Assembly: GCF_013820765.1 (NCBI RefSeq) | Contig: NZ_JABJVM010000002.1 | Coordinates: forward strand, 186,001-250,000 | Origin: Paenilisteria rustica | GTDB taxonomy: Bacteria > Bacillota > Bacilli > Lactobacillales > Listeriaceae | Direction: 5' to 3' | DNA length: 64,000 nt | Part shown: positions 51,024 through 60,950 of the stretch, piece after piece | Position numbering within the stretch: position 1 is the stretch's first letter | Layout of the letters: each line of letters starts with the position of its first letter | Translations under genes and position numbers: made by a program | Notes under the pieces: generated by a model | Told to the model about the DNA's origin: nothing | Seen by the model: the letters and a program-made list of their open reading frames with translations, nothing else | Databases searched by the model: none

Positions 51024-51824
51024 TCAAAGCGTGAACGGATGGTCCTCGTTAATCAAAATCCGCTCAATTTTAGTAGCGCGCCCAGTCGTATCATTAATGC
51101 TAATCATACATCCCGATAAAACAGCGCGCCCAGTCTTAGGAACTTCAAAACGAGAAGGCATAGCAGTCAAGAATCGACGCAAGCTGGCCTCTTTATCCAT
51201 ACCTAAAATACCGTCATAAGGCCCGGTCATGCCAACATCTGTCAAATACGCCGTTCCTTGTGGCAAAATCCGATTATCCGATGTCTGCACGTGCGTATGC
51301 GTCCCGACAATCGCGGTTACACGACCATCCACGTACCAGCCCATCGCCTGTTTTTCACTCGTCGTCTCCGCATGGAAATCCACAAAAATAATATTCGTAC
51401 GTTTCGAGGCTCCCTCGATCAGCTCATCCATTTTGCGGAAGGGATCATCTAAATCCGACATAAAGACACGACCTTGCATATTAATCACCGCAACCTCCAG
51501 CTGGTTACTTTTTATAAAAACCAGTCCAGTTCCAGGCGTCGTCTCCTCTGGAAAATTGGCCGGGCGCACCAAATACTTCGCGTCATCGATAAACTCAAAA
51601 ATATCCCGATTATCCCAAGCATGGTTACCAAGCGTCACCGCATTAGCCCCTTGCTCTAAAAACTGTTTGTAAATTTTCTCCGTAATTCCACGTCCAGCTG
51701 CGGCATTCTCTCCGTTAATCACCGTAACCGTCGGACGATACGCCTTCTTTAATTGCGGTAGATACTCGGTAATCATATCACGACCGATAGAGCCTACAAC
51801 ATCCCCAATAAATAATAATTCCAT
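51024..51824 (-). CDS. ymdB: YmdB metallophosphoesterase
   Basis: A 266-residue dimetal phosphodiesterase. Metal-site motifs are FIGDVVGSIGRDM, NGENAAAGRGI, TLGNHAWDNRD, VDFHAETTSEK and VGTHTHVQTSD. In B. subtilis YmdB has 2',3'-cyclic nucleotide phosphodiesterase activity and affects biofilm and cell-fate decisions. GAGGAATTAGC precedes the ATG. It lies downstream of a GNAT and upstream of ricA; the B. subtilis order rny-ymdB is kept apart from the GNAT insertion. Confidence 0.95.
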   Translation of the reverse strand: MELLFIGDVVGSIGRDMITEYLPQLKKAYRPTVTVINGENAAAGRGITEKIYKQFLEQGANAVTLGNHAWDNRDIFEFIDDAKYLVRPANFPEETTPGTGLVFIKSNQLEVAVINMQGRVFMSDLDDPFRKMDELIEGASKRTNIIFVDFHAETTSEKQAMGWYVDGRVTAIVGTHTHVQTSDNRILPQGTAYLTDVGMTGPYDGILGMDKEASLRRFLTAMPSRFEVPKTGRAVLSGCMISINDTTGRATKIERILINEDHPFTL

Positions 51825-51887
51825 ATGCTAATTCCTCACTCTCTATATGTAACCTATTATAACTCGAAACGCGTCAAAATGCCCGTC

Positions 51888-52385
51888 CTATTTTCCTGTG
51901 ATCTCACTTCTACGTTCCAACAAAGCAACATCCCGAAAAACGCCATCCATTTCGCCCAGTTTTTCATGCACACAAAGCGTTTTAAATCCGAATTTTTTAT
52001 GTAACGCAATGCTCGCCGTATTTTCAGGGAAAACCAAGGATTGTAGCGTCCAAAATCCTGCTTTCTCGCTTTCACTCACGATATGAGCCATCAACGCCGT
52101 CCCGATTCCTTTTCCAGCCGCCGCGGGATCGATATAAATACTCAGTTCCGCCACACCGCGATAAGAAGGCATGCCGGAAAATGGCAATAATGCAGCCCAT
52201 CCAATAGCTACCCCGTCCTCCATCACAACGAAGCGACAAACATCCAGATACTTCTGCTCCCAAGCCTCCAATGTCGGCACCTCTTTTTGAAACGTTGCAT
52301 TGCGCCCCTCAATTCCCATCTGGTAAATACGAGCAACATCCGAATAATTCTCTTTTTTAAAATTTCTGATTTCCCAGTTTTGCAT
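51888..52385 (-). CDS. GNAT family N-acetyltransferase (phosphinothricin-acetyltransferase-like)
   Basis: A 165-residue GNAT: EIRNFKKENYSDVARIYQMGIEGRNATFQKEVPTLEAWEQKY at the start and ELSIYIDPAAAGKGIGTALMAHIV (acetyl-CoA loop), then LVFPENTASIALHKKFGF. The layout, including NATF in the first helix region, recalls the phosphinothricin acetyltransferase-like (Pat/YwnH) subgroup, whose members usually act on amino-acid-like compounds; the substrate here is unknown. The start is 52385, nine bases behind GGGGG. It sits between rny and ymdB. Confidence 0.87.
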   Translation of the reverse strand: MQNWEIRNFKKENYSDVARIYQMGIEGRNATFQKEVPTLEAWEQKYLDVCRFVVMEDGVAIGWAALLPFSGMPSYRGVAELSIYIDPAAAGKGIGTALMAHIVSESEKAGFWTLQSLVFPENTASIALHKKFGFKTLCVHEKLGEMDGVFRDVALLERRSEITGK

Positions 52386-52468
52386 GATATCAAACCCCCA
52401 TCGTAGATTACTGCATATTATAGCCTTGTTTTTTTGCATCGCGCAAGGAAATTGCTTACCTGTAAACA

Positions 52469-52508
52469 ATAAAACACGTAGCTCCAATGAGGAAACTACG
52501 TGTTTTAT
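52469..52508 (-). terminator. rny terminator
   Basis: ATAAAACACGTAG (52469-52481) pairs with CTACGTGTTTTAT (52496-52508); TTGTTTAC follows on the minus strand. Confidence 0.82.
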
Positions 52509-52512
52509 GTGA

Positions 52513-54075
52513 TTACTTCGCGTACTCTACAGCACGCGTTTCACGGATAACAGTCACTTTTATATGACCAGGGTATTCGAGTTCTTCTTCAATTCGTTTT
52601 CTAATGTCTCGTGCTAGGCGATAAGAAGCTAAATCATCGATAGAATCAGGTTCTACGATAATCCGAACTTCGCGTCCAGCTTGAATGGCATAAGATTTCT
52701 CTACACCTTCGTAAGACTCGGAAATCTCTTCTAATTTCTCTAAGCGGCGAATGTAATTCTCTAATGTTTCACTACGAGCACCAGGTCTTGCAGCTGATAA
52801 GGCGTCTGCTGCTGCCACTAGAACAGCGATAACAGATGTTGCCTCTGTGTCACCATGGTGAGAAGCGATACTATTAATAACAATATCATTTTCCTTGTAT
52901 TTCGTAGCAAGTTCGACACCGATTTCGACGTGACTACCTTCAATTTCATGGTCAATTGCTTTACCGATATCATGAAGGAGTCCGGCACGTTTAGCCATCG
53001 TTACATCTTCACCAAGCTCACTAGCCAGAATTCCAGCTAATTTCGCTACTTCTAACGAGTGATTCAAGACGTTTTGCCCGTAACTTGTACGGTAGCGTAA
53101 ACGACCAAGAATCTTGATTAAATCTGGGTGTATTGAATGAATACCAACTTCGAATGTCGCTTGTTCTCCAACTTCGCGGATATGTTCATCAACCTCTTTA
53201 CGAGCTTTGTCGACCATTTCTTCAATCCGTGCTGGGTGAATTCGTCCATCTTGTACGAGTTTCTCCAAAGCGATTCGCGCGATTTCACGGCGAACAGGAT
53301 CAAATCCGGAAAGGATAACTGCTTCTGGTGTATCATCGATAATTAAATCAATACCAGTGAGCGTTTCCAGTGTACGAATATTACGGCCTTCACGACCAAT
53401 AATTCGACCTTTCATCTCATCATTCGGTAGAGTTACAACACTTACTGTCGTTTCAGCAACATGATCCGCTGCTGAGCGTTGTATAGCTAAAGAAAGAATA
53501 TTTTTTGCTTTCTTATCTGCTTCTTCCTTCGCACGAGTTTCAGATTCTTTCACCATCACTGCTGTATCGTGTGTTAGTTCCTCTTCTACTTGGCTCAAGA
53601 TAACGTTCTTAGCCTCATCCTTGGTAAGGGCAGATATTCTTTCTAACTCTACTTGTTGTTTCCTGCTCATCTCTTCAACTTTGCTTTCTTTTTCTTCAAT
53701 TTGTTGTTGACGTTTACTGATACTCTCCTCTTTTCTTTCAAGAGTTGCTTCCCTTTTACTTAAAGAAGTATCTTTTCTGTCGAGGTTTTCCTCCCTTTGC
53801 AATAAGCGATTTTCTGATTTTTGTAATTCCCCTCTTCGCCCACGAAGTTCATTTTCGATTTCAGTACGTAACTTATGATTCTCTTCTTTTCCTTCAAGTA
53901 ATGCTTCTTTCTTCAAGGTTTCTGCTTCTTTTTTAGCGTCTTCCATGATTAATTCAGCCGTTCCTCTAGCAGCGGCAAGTTTCCGCTCAGAGCTTGATTT
54001 ATAAATTAGAGAACCAACAACCAGACCGACGATCAAGAAAAGCAAGCTGGAGATGATTGTGATTACGAGTTCCAT
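52513..54075 (-). CDS. rny: Ribonuclease Y
   Basis: A 520-residue membrane-anchored endoribonuclease that starts decay of many mRNAs. An N-terminal membrane helix (residues 3-23) is followed by a long coiled coil (about 30-190, rich in Glu/Lys), a KH domain ([17 protein letters not shown]) and the HD domain ([15 protein letters not shown], catalytic His-Asp). The start is 54075, seven bases behind AAAGGAGG; a nine-codon extension overlaps that site. On the minus strand a good promoter lies about 110 bases upstream. It keeps its usual place next to recA. Confidence 0.97.
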   Translation of the reverse strand: MELVITIISSLLFLIVGLVVGSLIYKSSSERKLAAARGTAELIMEDAKKEAETLKKEALLEGKEENHKLRTEIENELRGRRGELQKSENRLLQREENLDRKDTSLSKREATLERKEESISKRQQQIEEKESKVEEMSRKQQVELERISALTKDEAKNVILSQVEEELTHDTAVMVKESETRAKEEADKKAKNILSLAIQRSAADHVAETTVSVVTLPNDEMKGRIIGREGRNIRTLETLTGIDLIIDDTPEAVILSGFDPVRREIARIALEKLVQDGRIHPARIEEMVDKARKEVDEHIREVGEQATFEVGIHSIHPDLIKILGRLRYRTSYGQNVLNHSLEVAKLAGILASELGEDVTMAKRAGLLHDIGKAIDHEIEGSHVEIGVELATKYKENDIVINSIASHHGDTEATSVIAVLVAAADALSAARPGARSETLENYIRRLEKLEEISESYEGVEKSYAIQAGREVRIIVEPDSIDDLASYRLARDIRKRIEEELEYPGHIKVTVIRETRAVEYAK

Positions 54076-54340
54076 CCTTACACCTCCTTTGCTATTCAAT
54101 TCTTTTTAATGGTTATGTCGGTTGTCAGAAATGTTCCTGACACGCGTGTATTTTTTCATTTTTAAATGTAAAATATACAATCTAATTCTATCTGTCAATC
54201 CATGTATTGTCAAGGAAAGCGCAAAGATGTAAACGGAATCAAAAAAATCCTCATAAAAAAAGGAATTTATAGCAAGTGGAGGGTATTAAAAACAAAGATA
54301 ATGGGCTGGGGCATAACTTGAAATCTAGCTCTAAAAACGC
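54076..54340. other. Upstream region of rny
   Basis: No gene is visible. It holds the rny promoter, a small TGTCAG/CTGACA hairpin near 54120-54142, and a block GGGCTGGGGCATAACTTGAA near 54303 that resembles a motif next to repeat A3 at 23.2 kb. Confidence 0.55.
54185..54213 (-). promoter_or_regulatory. SigA promoter of rny
   Basis: On the minus strand TTGACA (54208-54213), 17 bases, TAGAAT (54185-54190). Confidence 0.75.
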
Positions 54341-54410
54341 AAAAAAAAAAGAAAAACAGGAAATCCTGCATGGAGCCATTATAAAAATGGTTCTATACGA
54401 GATTCCTGCT
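54341..54410 (-). terminator. recA terminator
   Basis: CAGGAAATC (54357-54365) pairs with GATTCCTG (54401-54408), with an inner AGCCATT/AATGGTT stem, followed on the minus strand by TTTTTCTTTTTTTTTT. Confidence 0.9.
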
Positions 54411-54415
54411 TATGA

Positions 54416-55462
54416 TTAATCTTCATCAAGTAGATTAATTTCTTCTGGTAAAGCTTCTTCTGATAAGTTAGGTTTTACGTCGATTTCGTATTCTTGACGT
54501 ACGCGTTTTGAGATTTCATCGCGAATTTCTGGATGTTCTTTCAGATATTGTTTCGCATTCTCACGACCTTGGCCGATACGCTCTTCGTTGTAAGAATACC
54601 ATGAACCACTCTTATTGATAACGTCAATTTCAGACGCCATATCAACAAGTTCACCTTCACGTGAAATACCGAAACCATACATAACGTCTACTTCAGCAAC
54701 ACGGAATGGTGGCGCAACTTTGTTTTTTACGACTTTAATTTTTGTTTTGTTCCCAATAACGTCTGTCCCTTGTTTTAGTTGTTCTGCACGTCTTACTTCT
54801 AAACGAACAGTAGAGTAAAACTTAAGGGCACGTCCACCTGGAGTTATCTCAGGATTACCGAACATAACGCCTACTTTTTCACGAATTTGGTTGATGAAAA
54901 TTGCGATTGTCTTGGATTTATTAATTGCACCAGATAATTTACGCAAAGCTTGGGACATAAGACGGGCTTGTAAACCAACGTGAGAGTCTCCCATTTCGCC
55001 TTCGATTTCGGCACGTGGTACAAGTGCTGCTACGGAGTCAATAACCAAAATATCGACAGCACCACTACGAACTAAGGCTTCGGCGATTTCCAATGCCTGT
55101 TCCCCAGTGTCTGGCTGTGACAGCAATAGCTCATCAATGTTAACGCCAAGATTCTTCGCATAGGCTGGATCTAATGCGTGCTCCGCATCGATAAATGCTG
55201 CTGTTCCACCTTGTGCTTGTACTTCTGCAATAGCGTGTAAAGCAACGGTTGTTTTACCTGAGCTCTCTGGTCCGTATACTTCGATGATTCTTCCTCGTGG
55301 ATAACCACCGACTCCAAGTGCGATATCGAGAGCTAAAGAGCCACTTGATATCGTAGAAATATTATGATCTGATTGTTCCCCTAACTTCATAATGGAACCT
55401 TTACCAAATTGTTTCTCGATTTGTTTTAACGCCTGATCTAAGGCCGCTTGACGATCACTCAC
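54416..55462 (-). CDS. recA: Recombinase A
   Basis: A 348-residue RecA: Walker [10 protein letters not shown] near residue 65, [67 protein letters not shown] and an acid C-terminus ([12 protein letters not shown]). It forms filaments on single-stranded DNA for recombination and SOS induction. The start is GTG, seven bases behind GGAGG. A LexA-type box and promoter lie upstream. Confidence 0.98.
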   Translation of the reverse strand: MSDRQAALDQALKQIEKQFGKGSIMKLGEQSDHNISTISSGSLALDIALGVGGYPRGRIIEVYGPESSGKTTVALHAIAEVQAQGGTAAFIDAEHALDPAYAKNLGVNIDELLLSQPDTGEQALEIAEALVRSGAVDILVIDSVAALVPRAEIEGEMGDSHVGLQARLMSQALRKLSGAINKSKTIAIFINQIREKVGVMFGNPEITPGGRALKFYSTVRLEVRRAEQLKQGTDVIGNKTKIKVVKNKVAPPFRVAEVDVMYGFGISREGELVDMASEIDVINKSGSWYSYNEERIGQGRENAKQYLKEHPEIRDEISKRVRQEYEIDVKPNLSEEALPEEINLLDED

Positions 55463-55555
55463 ATTATTGCCTCCTAGTCTTTATATATATCTAATTTCAT
55501 GTAAAAACATTGCTTACCATATACAATTTAGTGGTTGTTTTTACTGCCTATAGAT

Positions 55556-55606
55556 ACTATACCTTATTTTTTGAAGATATACAAGCAAAAAGCGAATATT
55601 TGTTCG
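55556..55606 (-). promoter_or_regulatory. recA promoter with SOS (LexA) box
   Basis: On the minus strand the box CGAACAAATATTCG (55593-55606) is close to the Gram-positive consensus CGAACRNRYGTTCG. It lies nine bases upstream of a promoter TTGTAT (55579-55584), 17 bases, TATAGT (55556-55561). Confidence 0.85.
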
Positions 55607-55736
55607 TATTTTTTCTGCGCACGATATTTTTCTCTGTCCGCGGTAACATTCCCTTCCTAACCGTGCCTTTATTATAGCCGTTTTGTAAGTATTCGTCTAA
55701 CCTTTTTTTAAGGCTGTTTGCGTTGATTTTGCACCC

Positions 55737-56999
55737 TTATTTCTCTTTTTTATCGAATTTCTCGTCCAAAAAAGCTTTAATCAGCGCAAAACCTTCTTTT
55801 ACAGCTCGGCGGCGATTATAATTACGGTCGCGATTGAAGATATAACGGTAAGCTAACGTAGGATTACCAACAACGCTGAGGCCAATCCATACAGTCCCAA
55901 CAGGATTTCCTTCTAGCGATTCAGGACCAGCAACACCAGTAAAACTTATTCCCATATCTGTTTTGCAGAGTTTGCGAATGTTATCTGCCATTTCTATCGC
56001 ACAAGCTTGGCTGACAACGCCTTCTTGTTCAATCGTTTCATTGGAGACGTGTAACAATTCGTGCTTTATCTCTGAACTATATGTGACCATGCCACCTTTG
56101 AAAATTTTAGATATTCCCGTCGTGCCCCCGAATTCTGCTTGAAATAAGCCTGCTGTGAGGCTCTCTGCGGCGGAAATAGTCATGTTGGCTTCCATGAGTT
56201 GTTGGATGACTAAATCGACGAGTGTGACGTCCCCTGAGCCGTATATGTAAGCCCCGTCGCGCTTAATAATTTCTTCTTCTGTCTCCGCAATCAACCGCAA
56301 CGCTTCTTCTCTTGTTGTTGCGGAAGCAGTAAGTCGGATGACAACTTCATTTTCCCCGGCATAGGTCGCAATGGTCGGGTTGGTTTGTGATGCAATCATA
56401 TCTTTTAAATCGTCCGCTAATTTCGACTCGCCAATGCCGAAAAAACGTATTATTTTGGATTCTAATATAATTTCGCGTTCGCTATTTTTAAGTAACAAAG
56501 GTTTGGCATATTTCGTGAACATCGGTTGCATTTCTGACGGTGGACCAGGAAGTAAAATATAGGTATGCGCCTTTTCTTCTAAAAACATCCCTGCGGCAAA
56601 GCCAAAATCATTGGATAAAACGTGCGAACCTGCGATGATTTCTGCTTGACGTTTGTTATTTTCGGACATTTTATCTTTTCTCGCTGCAAAAAAACTTTCT
56701 ATTTTCGTCAGATGTTCCGCATCATAAATAATACCTTTCGCCAGGTACCCAGCGAGAACTTGTTTGGTAATATCGTCTTCTGTGGGTCCTAATCCACCAG
56801 AAAAGATCAAGATATCGCTGCGTTTCTCGGCAATTTCAATGACTTTTTTCAAGCGTTCGGGGTTATCTCCAACAACGGTATGATGGTATACATAAACGCC
56901 ACATTCGGCAAGCTCTTTTGAGATGAAGGCGGCATTAGAATTCACGATTTGTCCTAACAATAGTTCGGTTCCAACTGCAATAATTTCTGCACTACGCAT
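55737..56999 (-). CDS. cinA: CinA family protein (competence/damage-inducible)
   Basis: A 420-residue protein. The N-terminal part is a MoaB-like molybdopterin-binding fold (EIIAVGTELLLGQIVNSNAAFISKEL, FSGGLGPTEDDITK), and the C-terminal CinA domain (ISAAESLTAGLFQAEFGGTTGISKIFKGGMVTYSSEIKHELL, GISFTGVAGPESLEGNPVGTVWIG) has pyridine-nucleotide deamidase activity in characterised homologues. AAAGGACGTG precedes the ATG. It is upstream of recA, the usual place in Firmicutes. Confidence 0.96.
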   Translation of the reverse strand: MRSAEIIAVGTELLLGQIVNSNAAFISKELAECGVYVYHHTVVGDNPERLKKVIEIAEKRSDILIFSGGLGPTEDDITKQVLAGYLAKGIIYDAEHLTKIESFFAARKDKMSENNKRQAEIIAGSHVLSNDFGFAAGMFLEEKAHTYILLPGPPSEMQPMFTKYAKPLLLKNSEREIILESKIIRFFGIGESKLADDLKDMIASQTNPTIATYAGENEVVIRLTASATTREEALRLIAETEEEIIKRDGAYIYGSGDVTLVDLVIQQLMEANMTISAAESLTAGLFQAEFGGTTGISKIFKGGMVTYSSEIKHELLHVSNETIEQEGVVSQACAIEMADNIRKLCKTDMGISFTGVAGPESLEGNPVGTVWIGLSVVGNPTLAYRYIFNRDRNYNRRRAVKEGFALIKAFLDEKFDKKEK

Positions 57000-57057
57000 A
57001 AAAACACGTCCTTTCTACTTCTTATATATTACAACTTCCTATTTGAAAGACAAGAAA

Positions 57058-57084
57058 AACGACCTATCCTAGTGATAGATCGCT
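57058..57084 (-). terminator. Hairpin between pgsA and cinA
   Basis: CGACCTATC and GATAGATCG, loop CTAGT, one mismatch; TTTTTC follows on the minus strand. Confidence 0.7.
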
Positions 57085-57090
57085 TTTAAA

Positions 57091-57669
57091 TTACATAGAA
57101 CCTTTAAAGATATTCCGGTTTTTGTAGAAATAATCCCAGCCTGACCAGACAGTGAAGAAGGCACAAACATATAGGAATACAAGATCAATGCGAATACCAG
57201 TCCATTCGAACGGCCAGTTGTGGAGCAGCAATAATGGGATTGCAATCATTTGTGTAAATGTCTTGATTTTACCCAGTTGCCCAGCTGCCATTACTTCGCC
57301 GCCTTCTACAAGGAGTAATCGCAAGCCTGTTACCGCAAACTCGCGGCTGATGATGATAATGATAACCCAAGATGGTGCAAGATGTTGTTCTACTAAAATG
57401 ATAAAAGCCGCAGCGACAAGCAATTTATCGGCTAACGGATCGGCAAATTTACCGAAGTTTGTAATTAGGTTATACTTCCTCGCTAAATGGCCGTCAAACC
57501 AGTCTGTTAACGCGGCTACAATAAAAATAATTGCAGCGATAATGTTAGAAACAGGAATAGTAGAATCAAGCCATGTGACTGTTCCAAGTCCTAGCGGAGC
57601 TACGCATAATACGACAAAAATTGGTATCAAAATGATGCGGGCTACCGTTATTTTATTAGGTAAGTTCAT
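57091..57669 (-). CDS. pgsA: CDP-diacylglycerol-glycerol-3-phosphate 3-phosphatidyltransferase
   Basis: A 192-residue membrane enzyme that makes phosphatidylglycerol phosphate for the cell membrane. The CDP-alcohol phosphotransferase motif D-x2-D-G-x2-A-R-x8-G-x3-D-x3-D is seen as DWFDGHLARKYNLITNFGKFADPLADK. It has about five or six helices. AGAGGGGATG precedes the ATG. It lies between the rodZ-like gene and cinA, the usual order. Confidence 0.96.
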   Translation of the reverse strand: MNLPNKITVARIILIPIFVVLCVAPLGLGTVTWLDSTIPVSNIIAAIIFIVAALTDWFDGHLARKYNLITNFGKFADPLADKLLVAAAFIILVEQHLAPSWVIIIIISREFAVTGLRLLLVEGGEVMAAGQLGKIKTFTQMIAIPLLLLHNWPFEWTGIRIDLVFLYVCAFFTVWSGWDYFYKNRNIFKGSM

Positions 57670-57709
57670 CTTTTTTCATCCCCTCTTAAAGTAAAAATAT
57701 GTAATAACG

Positions 57710-57775
57710 CAGCGTGGCAATAAACGCTTATTTTCATGCTTGATGCAAGAGGAGTAAGCATTTATCGCCACGCTG
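57710..57775 (-). terminator. Long hairpin downstream of the rodZ-like gene
   Basis: CAGCGTGGCAATAAACGCTTA (57710-57730) pairs with TAAGCATTTATCGCCACGCTG (57755-57775) over about 20 positions, with a 24-base loop. It is 15 bases after the rodZ-like stop. The tail on the minus strand is weak (CGTTATTAC), so it may regulate as well as terminate. Confidence 0.6.
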
Positions 57776-57789
57776 TCATAAAAAATCTG

Positions 57790-58749
57790 TTATTCCGCGC
57801 TACTGTCTGAACTAGTATCAGACGAATCGGAAGTTGTTCCAGTATCTGTACTTGCAGCCAGATTAATCGTTAATTTTTGCGTAATGGAATCTTTAGCTAA
57901 TTCCGCCGCTTGATCATTGATTTTCATTGTTACTGGTGTGGCATTTCCGACGGTTATCTTGGCAGATTTACTGCTTGCCAAATCGAATGTTTTCGTTTCA
58001 CCGTCAGCGATAATACCGCCAAAGATGCTTGAATCAGCGTCGTCGGTTACTTGAATCCAACTTTCGCCACCAGATAAGGTGAAAGTTACAGAAAGCTTGT
58101 CTGCGTTAGAAACGGTGTATGTCGTTGCATTTCCAGACGTTTCAGCTTTAATTTCTGTTTTCTTTGGTTCTTCTTTTTTCTCAGGTGTTGTATCTTTTTT
58201 AGTATCTTCTTTTTTGGTTGTTGTGTCTTTCTTGGTGTCGGAATCACTCTTCGTTCCGTCGTCCACTTTGATTGTTGAATCCCCAGTGCTCGTGTTTTTT
58301 ACTTCATTACCTGACCCGCCAGCGTTGTAGAAGGCGAAATACCAAATTACGAAGCCGATAACGACGATGAATAGGGCAATCAGAATTTTTGGAACGAGTC
58401 CGAATACGGAATGTGTTGTATGCGGATTGTCATTGCCCGGTTGACTTGCAGCCAGTGGAGCGCGACGTTGCTGCGCTCGTGTGATTTGCTCGTTTACAAC
58501 AGCTTCTTGACTCGTAGCTGGAACTTCATTCTCAAATTCTTGAAAAAGTTCTTCGCTATTTAAATCAACAGCCTCTGCGTACTGCTTAATAAACGCGCGT
58601 GCATAAAATTTACCTGGCATTACAGCATAATTGCCTTCTTCAATTGCGACAAGATAGCGCTTTTGAATCTTTGTTATTTGTTGTAGATCATCAAGACTGA
58701 GACCTTTTGTTCGCCTTGCATTTTTGAGTTTCTCACCTAGTTCGGTCAA
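57790..58749 (-). CDS. rodZ: RodZ-like protein (HTH_25, membrane helix, DUF4115)
   Basis: A 319-residue protein. An N-terminal HTH of the RodZ type (ELGEKLKNARRTKGLSLDDLQQITKIQKRYLVAIEEGNYAVMPGKFYARAFIKQYAEAV) is followed by one membrane helix (about residues 119-140), a low-complexity Lys/Thr/Asp-rich spacer (150-205) and a C-terminal DUF4115-like beta domain. RodZ proteins link MreB to the elongation machinery at the membrane. The start is TTG behind AGGTG. The end is Ser/Asp/Thr rich. Its place before pgsA matches B. subtilis ymfM. Confidence 0.92.
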   Translation of the reverse strand: MTELGEKLKNARRTKGLSLDDLQQITKIQKRYLVAIEEGNYAVMPGKFYARAFIKQYAEAVDLNSEELFQEFENEVPATSQEAVVNEQITRAQQRRAPLAASQPGNDNPHTTHSVFGLVPKILIALFIVVIGFVIWYFAFYNAGGSGNEVKNTSTGDSTIKVDDGTKSDSDTKKDTTTKKEDTKKDTTPEKKEEPKKTEIKAETSGNATTYTVSNADKLSVTFTLSGGESWIQVTDDADSSIFGGIIADGETKTFDLASSKSAKITVGNATPVTMKINDQAAELAKDSITQKLTINLAASTDTGTTSDSSDTSSDSSAE

Positions 58750-58783
58750 TTTTAAACACCTACCATTACATAAAATCTTTTTC

Positions 58784-59518
58784 TTACCTCATAAACCATC
58801 CACCATCTAGACGCATCGTTTGTCCAGTTATATAACTTGCGCGCTCGCTTGCTAAAAAGACGACCACTTCCCCAACCTCACTCGGTTTTGCAAATCGGTG
58901 CATCGGGATATCCGTTAATAGAGCTGTCTTCTCTTCCTCGTCAAAAAGGGGATTCATTTTTGTATCTACCATTCCTGGAGATACTACATTGACAGTTGTG
59001 CCTGATGCGGCTACTTCTTGAGCCAACGCTTTACAAAAAGCAATCTGAGCTCCTTTTACGGCCGAATAAGCCACTTCCATCGCAGCCCCAACTTCTCCCC
59101 AGATAGAACTAATAAAAATAATTCGTCCAGCGTCACTTCGTTGCAACTTCGGAATCCATTTTTGCAATAATTGCATCGGAAAATGAACATGGATATCCCA
59201 TAAATTCTTTATCTCCTGGTCAGGCATGTCTTGGAATAAGCCATAATAGCTATTTCCAGCAGCGTGAACAAATACATCTAATTGAAAAATTGATTCTTGC
59301 AACCGTGATATGGCATCAGAATTAGTAAAATCAGCTTGAATCGGGATAACATCTACCTCAAAAAGAACTAACTCTTCTCGCAGTAGTGCAATCGCCTTCT
59401 CGTTACGATAATAATGTAAATATAGGTGAAATCCCTGTTTTGCAAGCGCAATCGCGATTTCTCTTCCTATGTCTCCACTCGCTCCAGTAACTAGCGCGTA
59501 TTTCGTATCTTCTCTCAA
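58784..59518 (-). CDS. ymfI: SDR family oxidoreductase YmfI
   Basis: A 244-residue SDR: TGASGDIGREIAIALAKQG, NAAG-like HAAGNSYYGLF, SSIWGEVGAAMEVAYSAVKGAQIAFCKALAQE with Ser-Tyr-Lys, SPGMVDTKMN, and the FabG-like end ITGQTMRLDGGWF. It is the YmfI gene that follows ymfH in Bacillus and Listeria; the substrate is unknown. The apparent start is TTG with a weak AAGGG about 12 bases upstream. Confidence 0.92.
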   Translation of the reverse strand: MREDTKYALVTGASGDIGREIAIALAKQGFHLYLHYYRNEKAIALLREELVLFEVDVIPIQADFTNSDAISRLQESIFQLDVFVHAAGNSYYGLFQDMPDQEIKNLWDIHVHFPMQLLQKWIPKLQRSDAGRIIFISSIWGEVGAAMEVAYSAVKGAQIAFCKALAQEVAASGTTVNVVSPGMVDTKMNPLFDEEEKTALLTDIPMHRFAKPSEVGEVVVFLASERASYITGQTMRLDGGWFMR

Positions 59519-59666
59519 AGCCGATTATTCCCTTCTATCTATTTCTTTCATCATAGCATGACTCGTCTCAAAATACCATTTTTTTTATCAAGTTAAAGAA
59601 ATCTTAAAGATTCTCAGCATGGTGGAAGTCATGTGAAGCAGTTTGTCAGGGGTCCGCCACAGGCTT

Positions 59667-60950
59667 TCACTCAGGAACAATTTGGAATGTTGTTATACGA
59701 TCCTCTATATAAATTCGTTTCAAGAAAGCTTCTACATCCGCTACCGTAACAGCTTCAATGGCAGGTAAGATGTCAAATAAAGATGCTTCTTCAAAAATAT
59801 ATTGCGAAAACTGGTTTGCGATAAATTCCGGTGAATTCAACGAGCGCAGGAATTGCCCCATTTTTTTGCGTTTTAGAAGTTCCAAATCGGTTTCTTTAAA
59901 TCCAGTTTTTAAGGCTTTTTCGAACGTTTCCTTAATTTTTTGTTCCTGTAAATCTGGGTCTTTTGCGTCGCCACCAACTAGAACAAAGGAGAAGCTGTCT
60001 TGTAAACTATAATCAAATCCGAACGTGTCGTCAATAATACCTTGGTCGTATAATTCTAAATAGGCGTCTGATGTCGTGCCAAACATTAATTCCAGCAAGA
60101 TATCTGCGGTCATTTCATGTTGCACAGCCTCTTTTCCACGCAACAAACCGATATCCTCTTTAATCGCTACGAGATTTTTCGCGATTTGAACGGGGAATTT
60201 CAATGTTTTTTTTGCAACAGCTACAGATTTCGGTTCATCTGGGAAATGGCGCTTCACAGGTTTTGCCGGTGCAAATGATTTTTTCGCTTGGTTATTGCGG
60301 ACTTGTTCAATCGCTTGTTCCGGATCCACGTTGCCAACGATAAATAGAATCATGTTGCTTGGGTGGTAAAACGTGTTGTAGCAAAGATATAGCAAGTCTT
60401 TGTCGATTTCTGCGATCGATTCGACGGTACCTGCGATGTCAATTTTTACAGGATGATGATGGTACATGTTTTCAATTGCGCCGAAATAAACACGGAAATC
60501 CGCATCGTCATCGTACATTTGGATTTCTTGCCCAATAATGCCTTTTTCCTTTTCAACAGTTTCTTCTGTAAAATAAGGTTCTTGCACAAAATCGACAAGT
60601 GTTTCTAGGTTTTCTTCGACGTTAGATGTGCTTGAGAAGAGGTATGCCGTTCGTGTGAATGATGTGAAAGCATTGGTAAAAGCGCCTTTTTCGCCGAATT
60701 TGAAAAACACATCGCCATCTTCTTTTTCGAAAAGTTTATGCTCTAAAAAATGCGCAATACCGTCTGGAACGCGCGTGAATGCTTCTTGACCTAGTGGCAC
60801 GAATTCATTGTCAATCGAACCGTAATTCGTGGTGAAAATCGCGAAAGTCTTGCTAAAACCGTGTTTTGGCAGAACATATACTTGTAAACCATTATCTAAC
60901 GTTTCATAATAAACAGCTTCTTTTAATTGATCGTAGCTTTTTTTATTCAT
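59667..60950 (-). CDS. ymfH: M16 family metallopeptidase YmfH
   Basis: A 427-residue peptidase. The inverted zinc motif HxxEH is present as HFLEHKLFE near residue 76, with the downstream Glu in the EEETVEKEKGIIGQE region. It is the likely catalytic partner of the adjoining YmfF. AAAGGAGC precedes the ATG. It starts eight bases before the end of ymfF, so the two are translationally coupled. The substrate is unknown. Confidence 0.94.
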   Translation of the reverse strand: MNKKSYDQLKEAVYYETLDNGLQVYVLPKHGFSKTFAIFTTNYGSIDNEFVPLGQEAFTRVPDGIAHFLEHKLFEKEDGDVFFKFGEKGAFTNAFTSFTRTAYLFSSTSNVEENLETLVDFVQEPYFTEETVEKEKGIIGQEIQMYDDDADFRVYFGAIENMYHHHPVKIDIAGTVESIAEIDKDLLYLCYNTFYHPSNMILFIVGNVDPEQAIEQVRNNQAKKSFAPAKPVKRHFPDEPKSVAVAKKTLKFPVQIAKNLVAIKEDIGLLRGKEAVQHEMTADILLELMFGTTSDAYLELYDQGIIDDTFGFDYSLQDSFSFVLVGGDAKDPDLQEQKIKETFEKALKTGFKETDLELLKRKKMGQFLRSLNSPEFIANQFSQYIFEEASLFDILPAIEAVTVADVEAFLKRIYIEDRITTFQIVPE

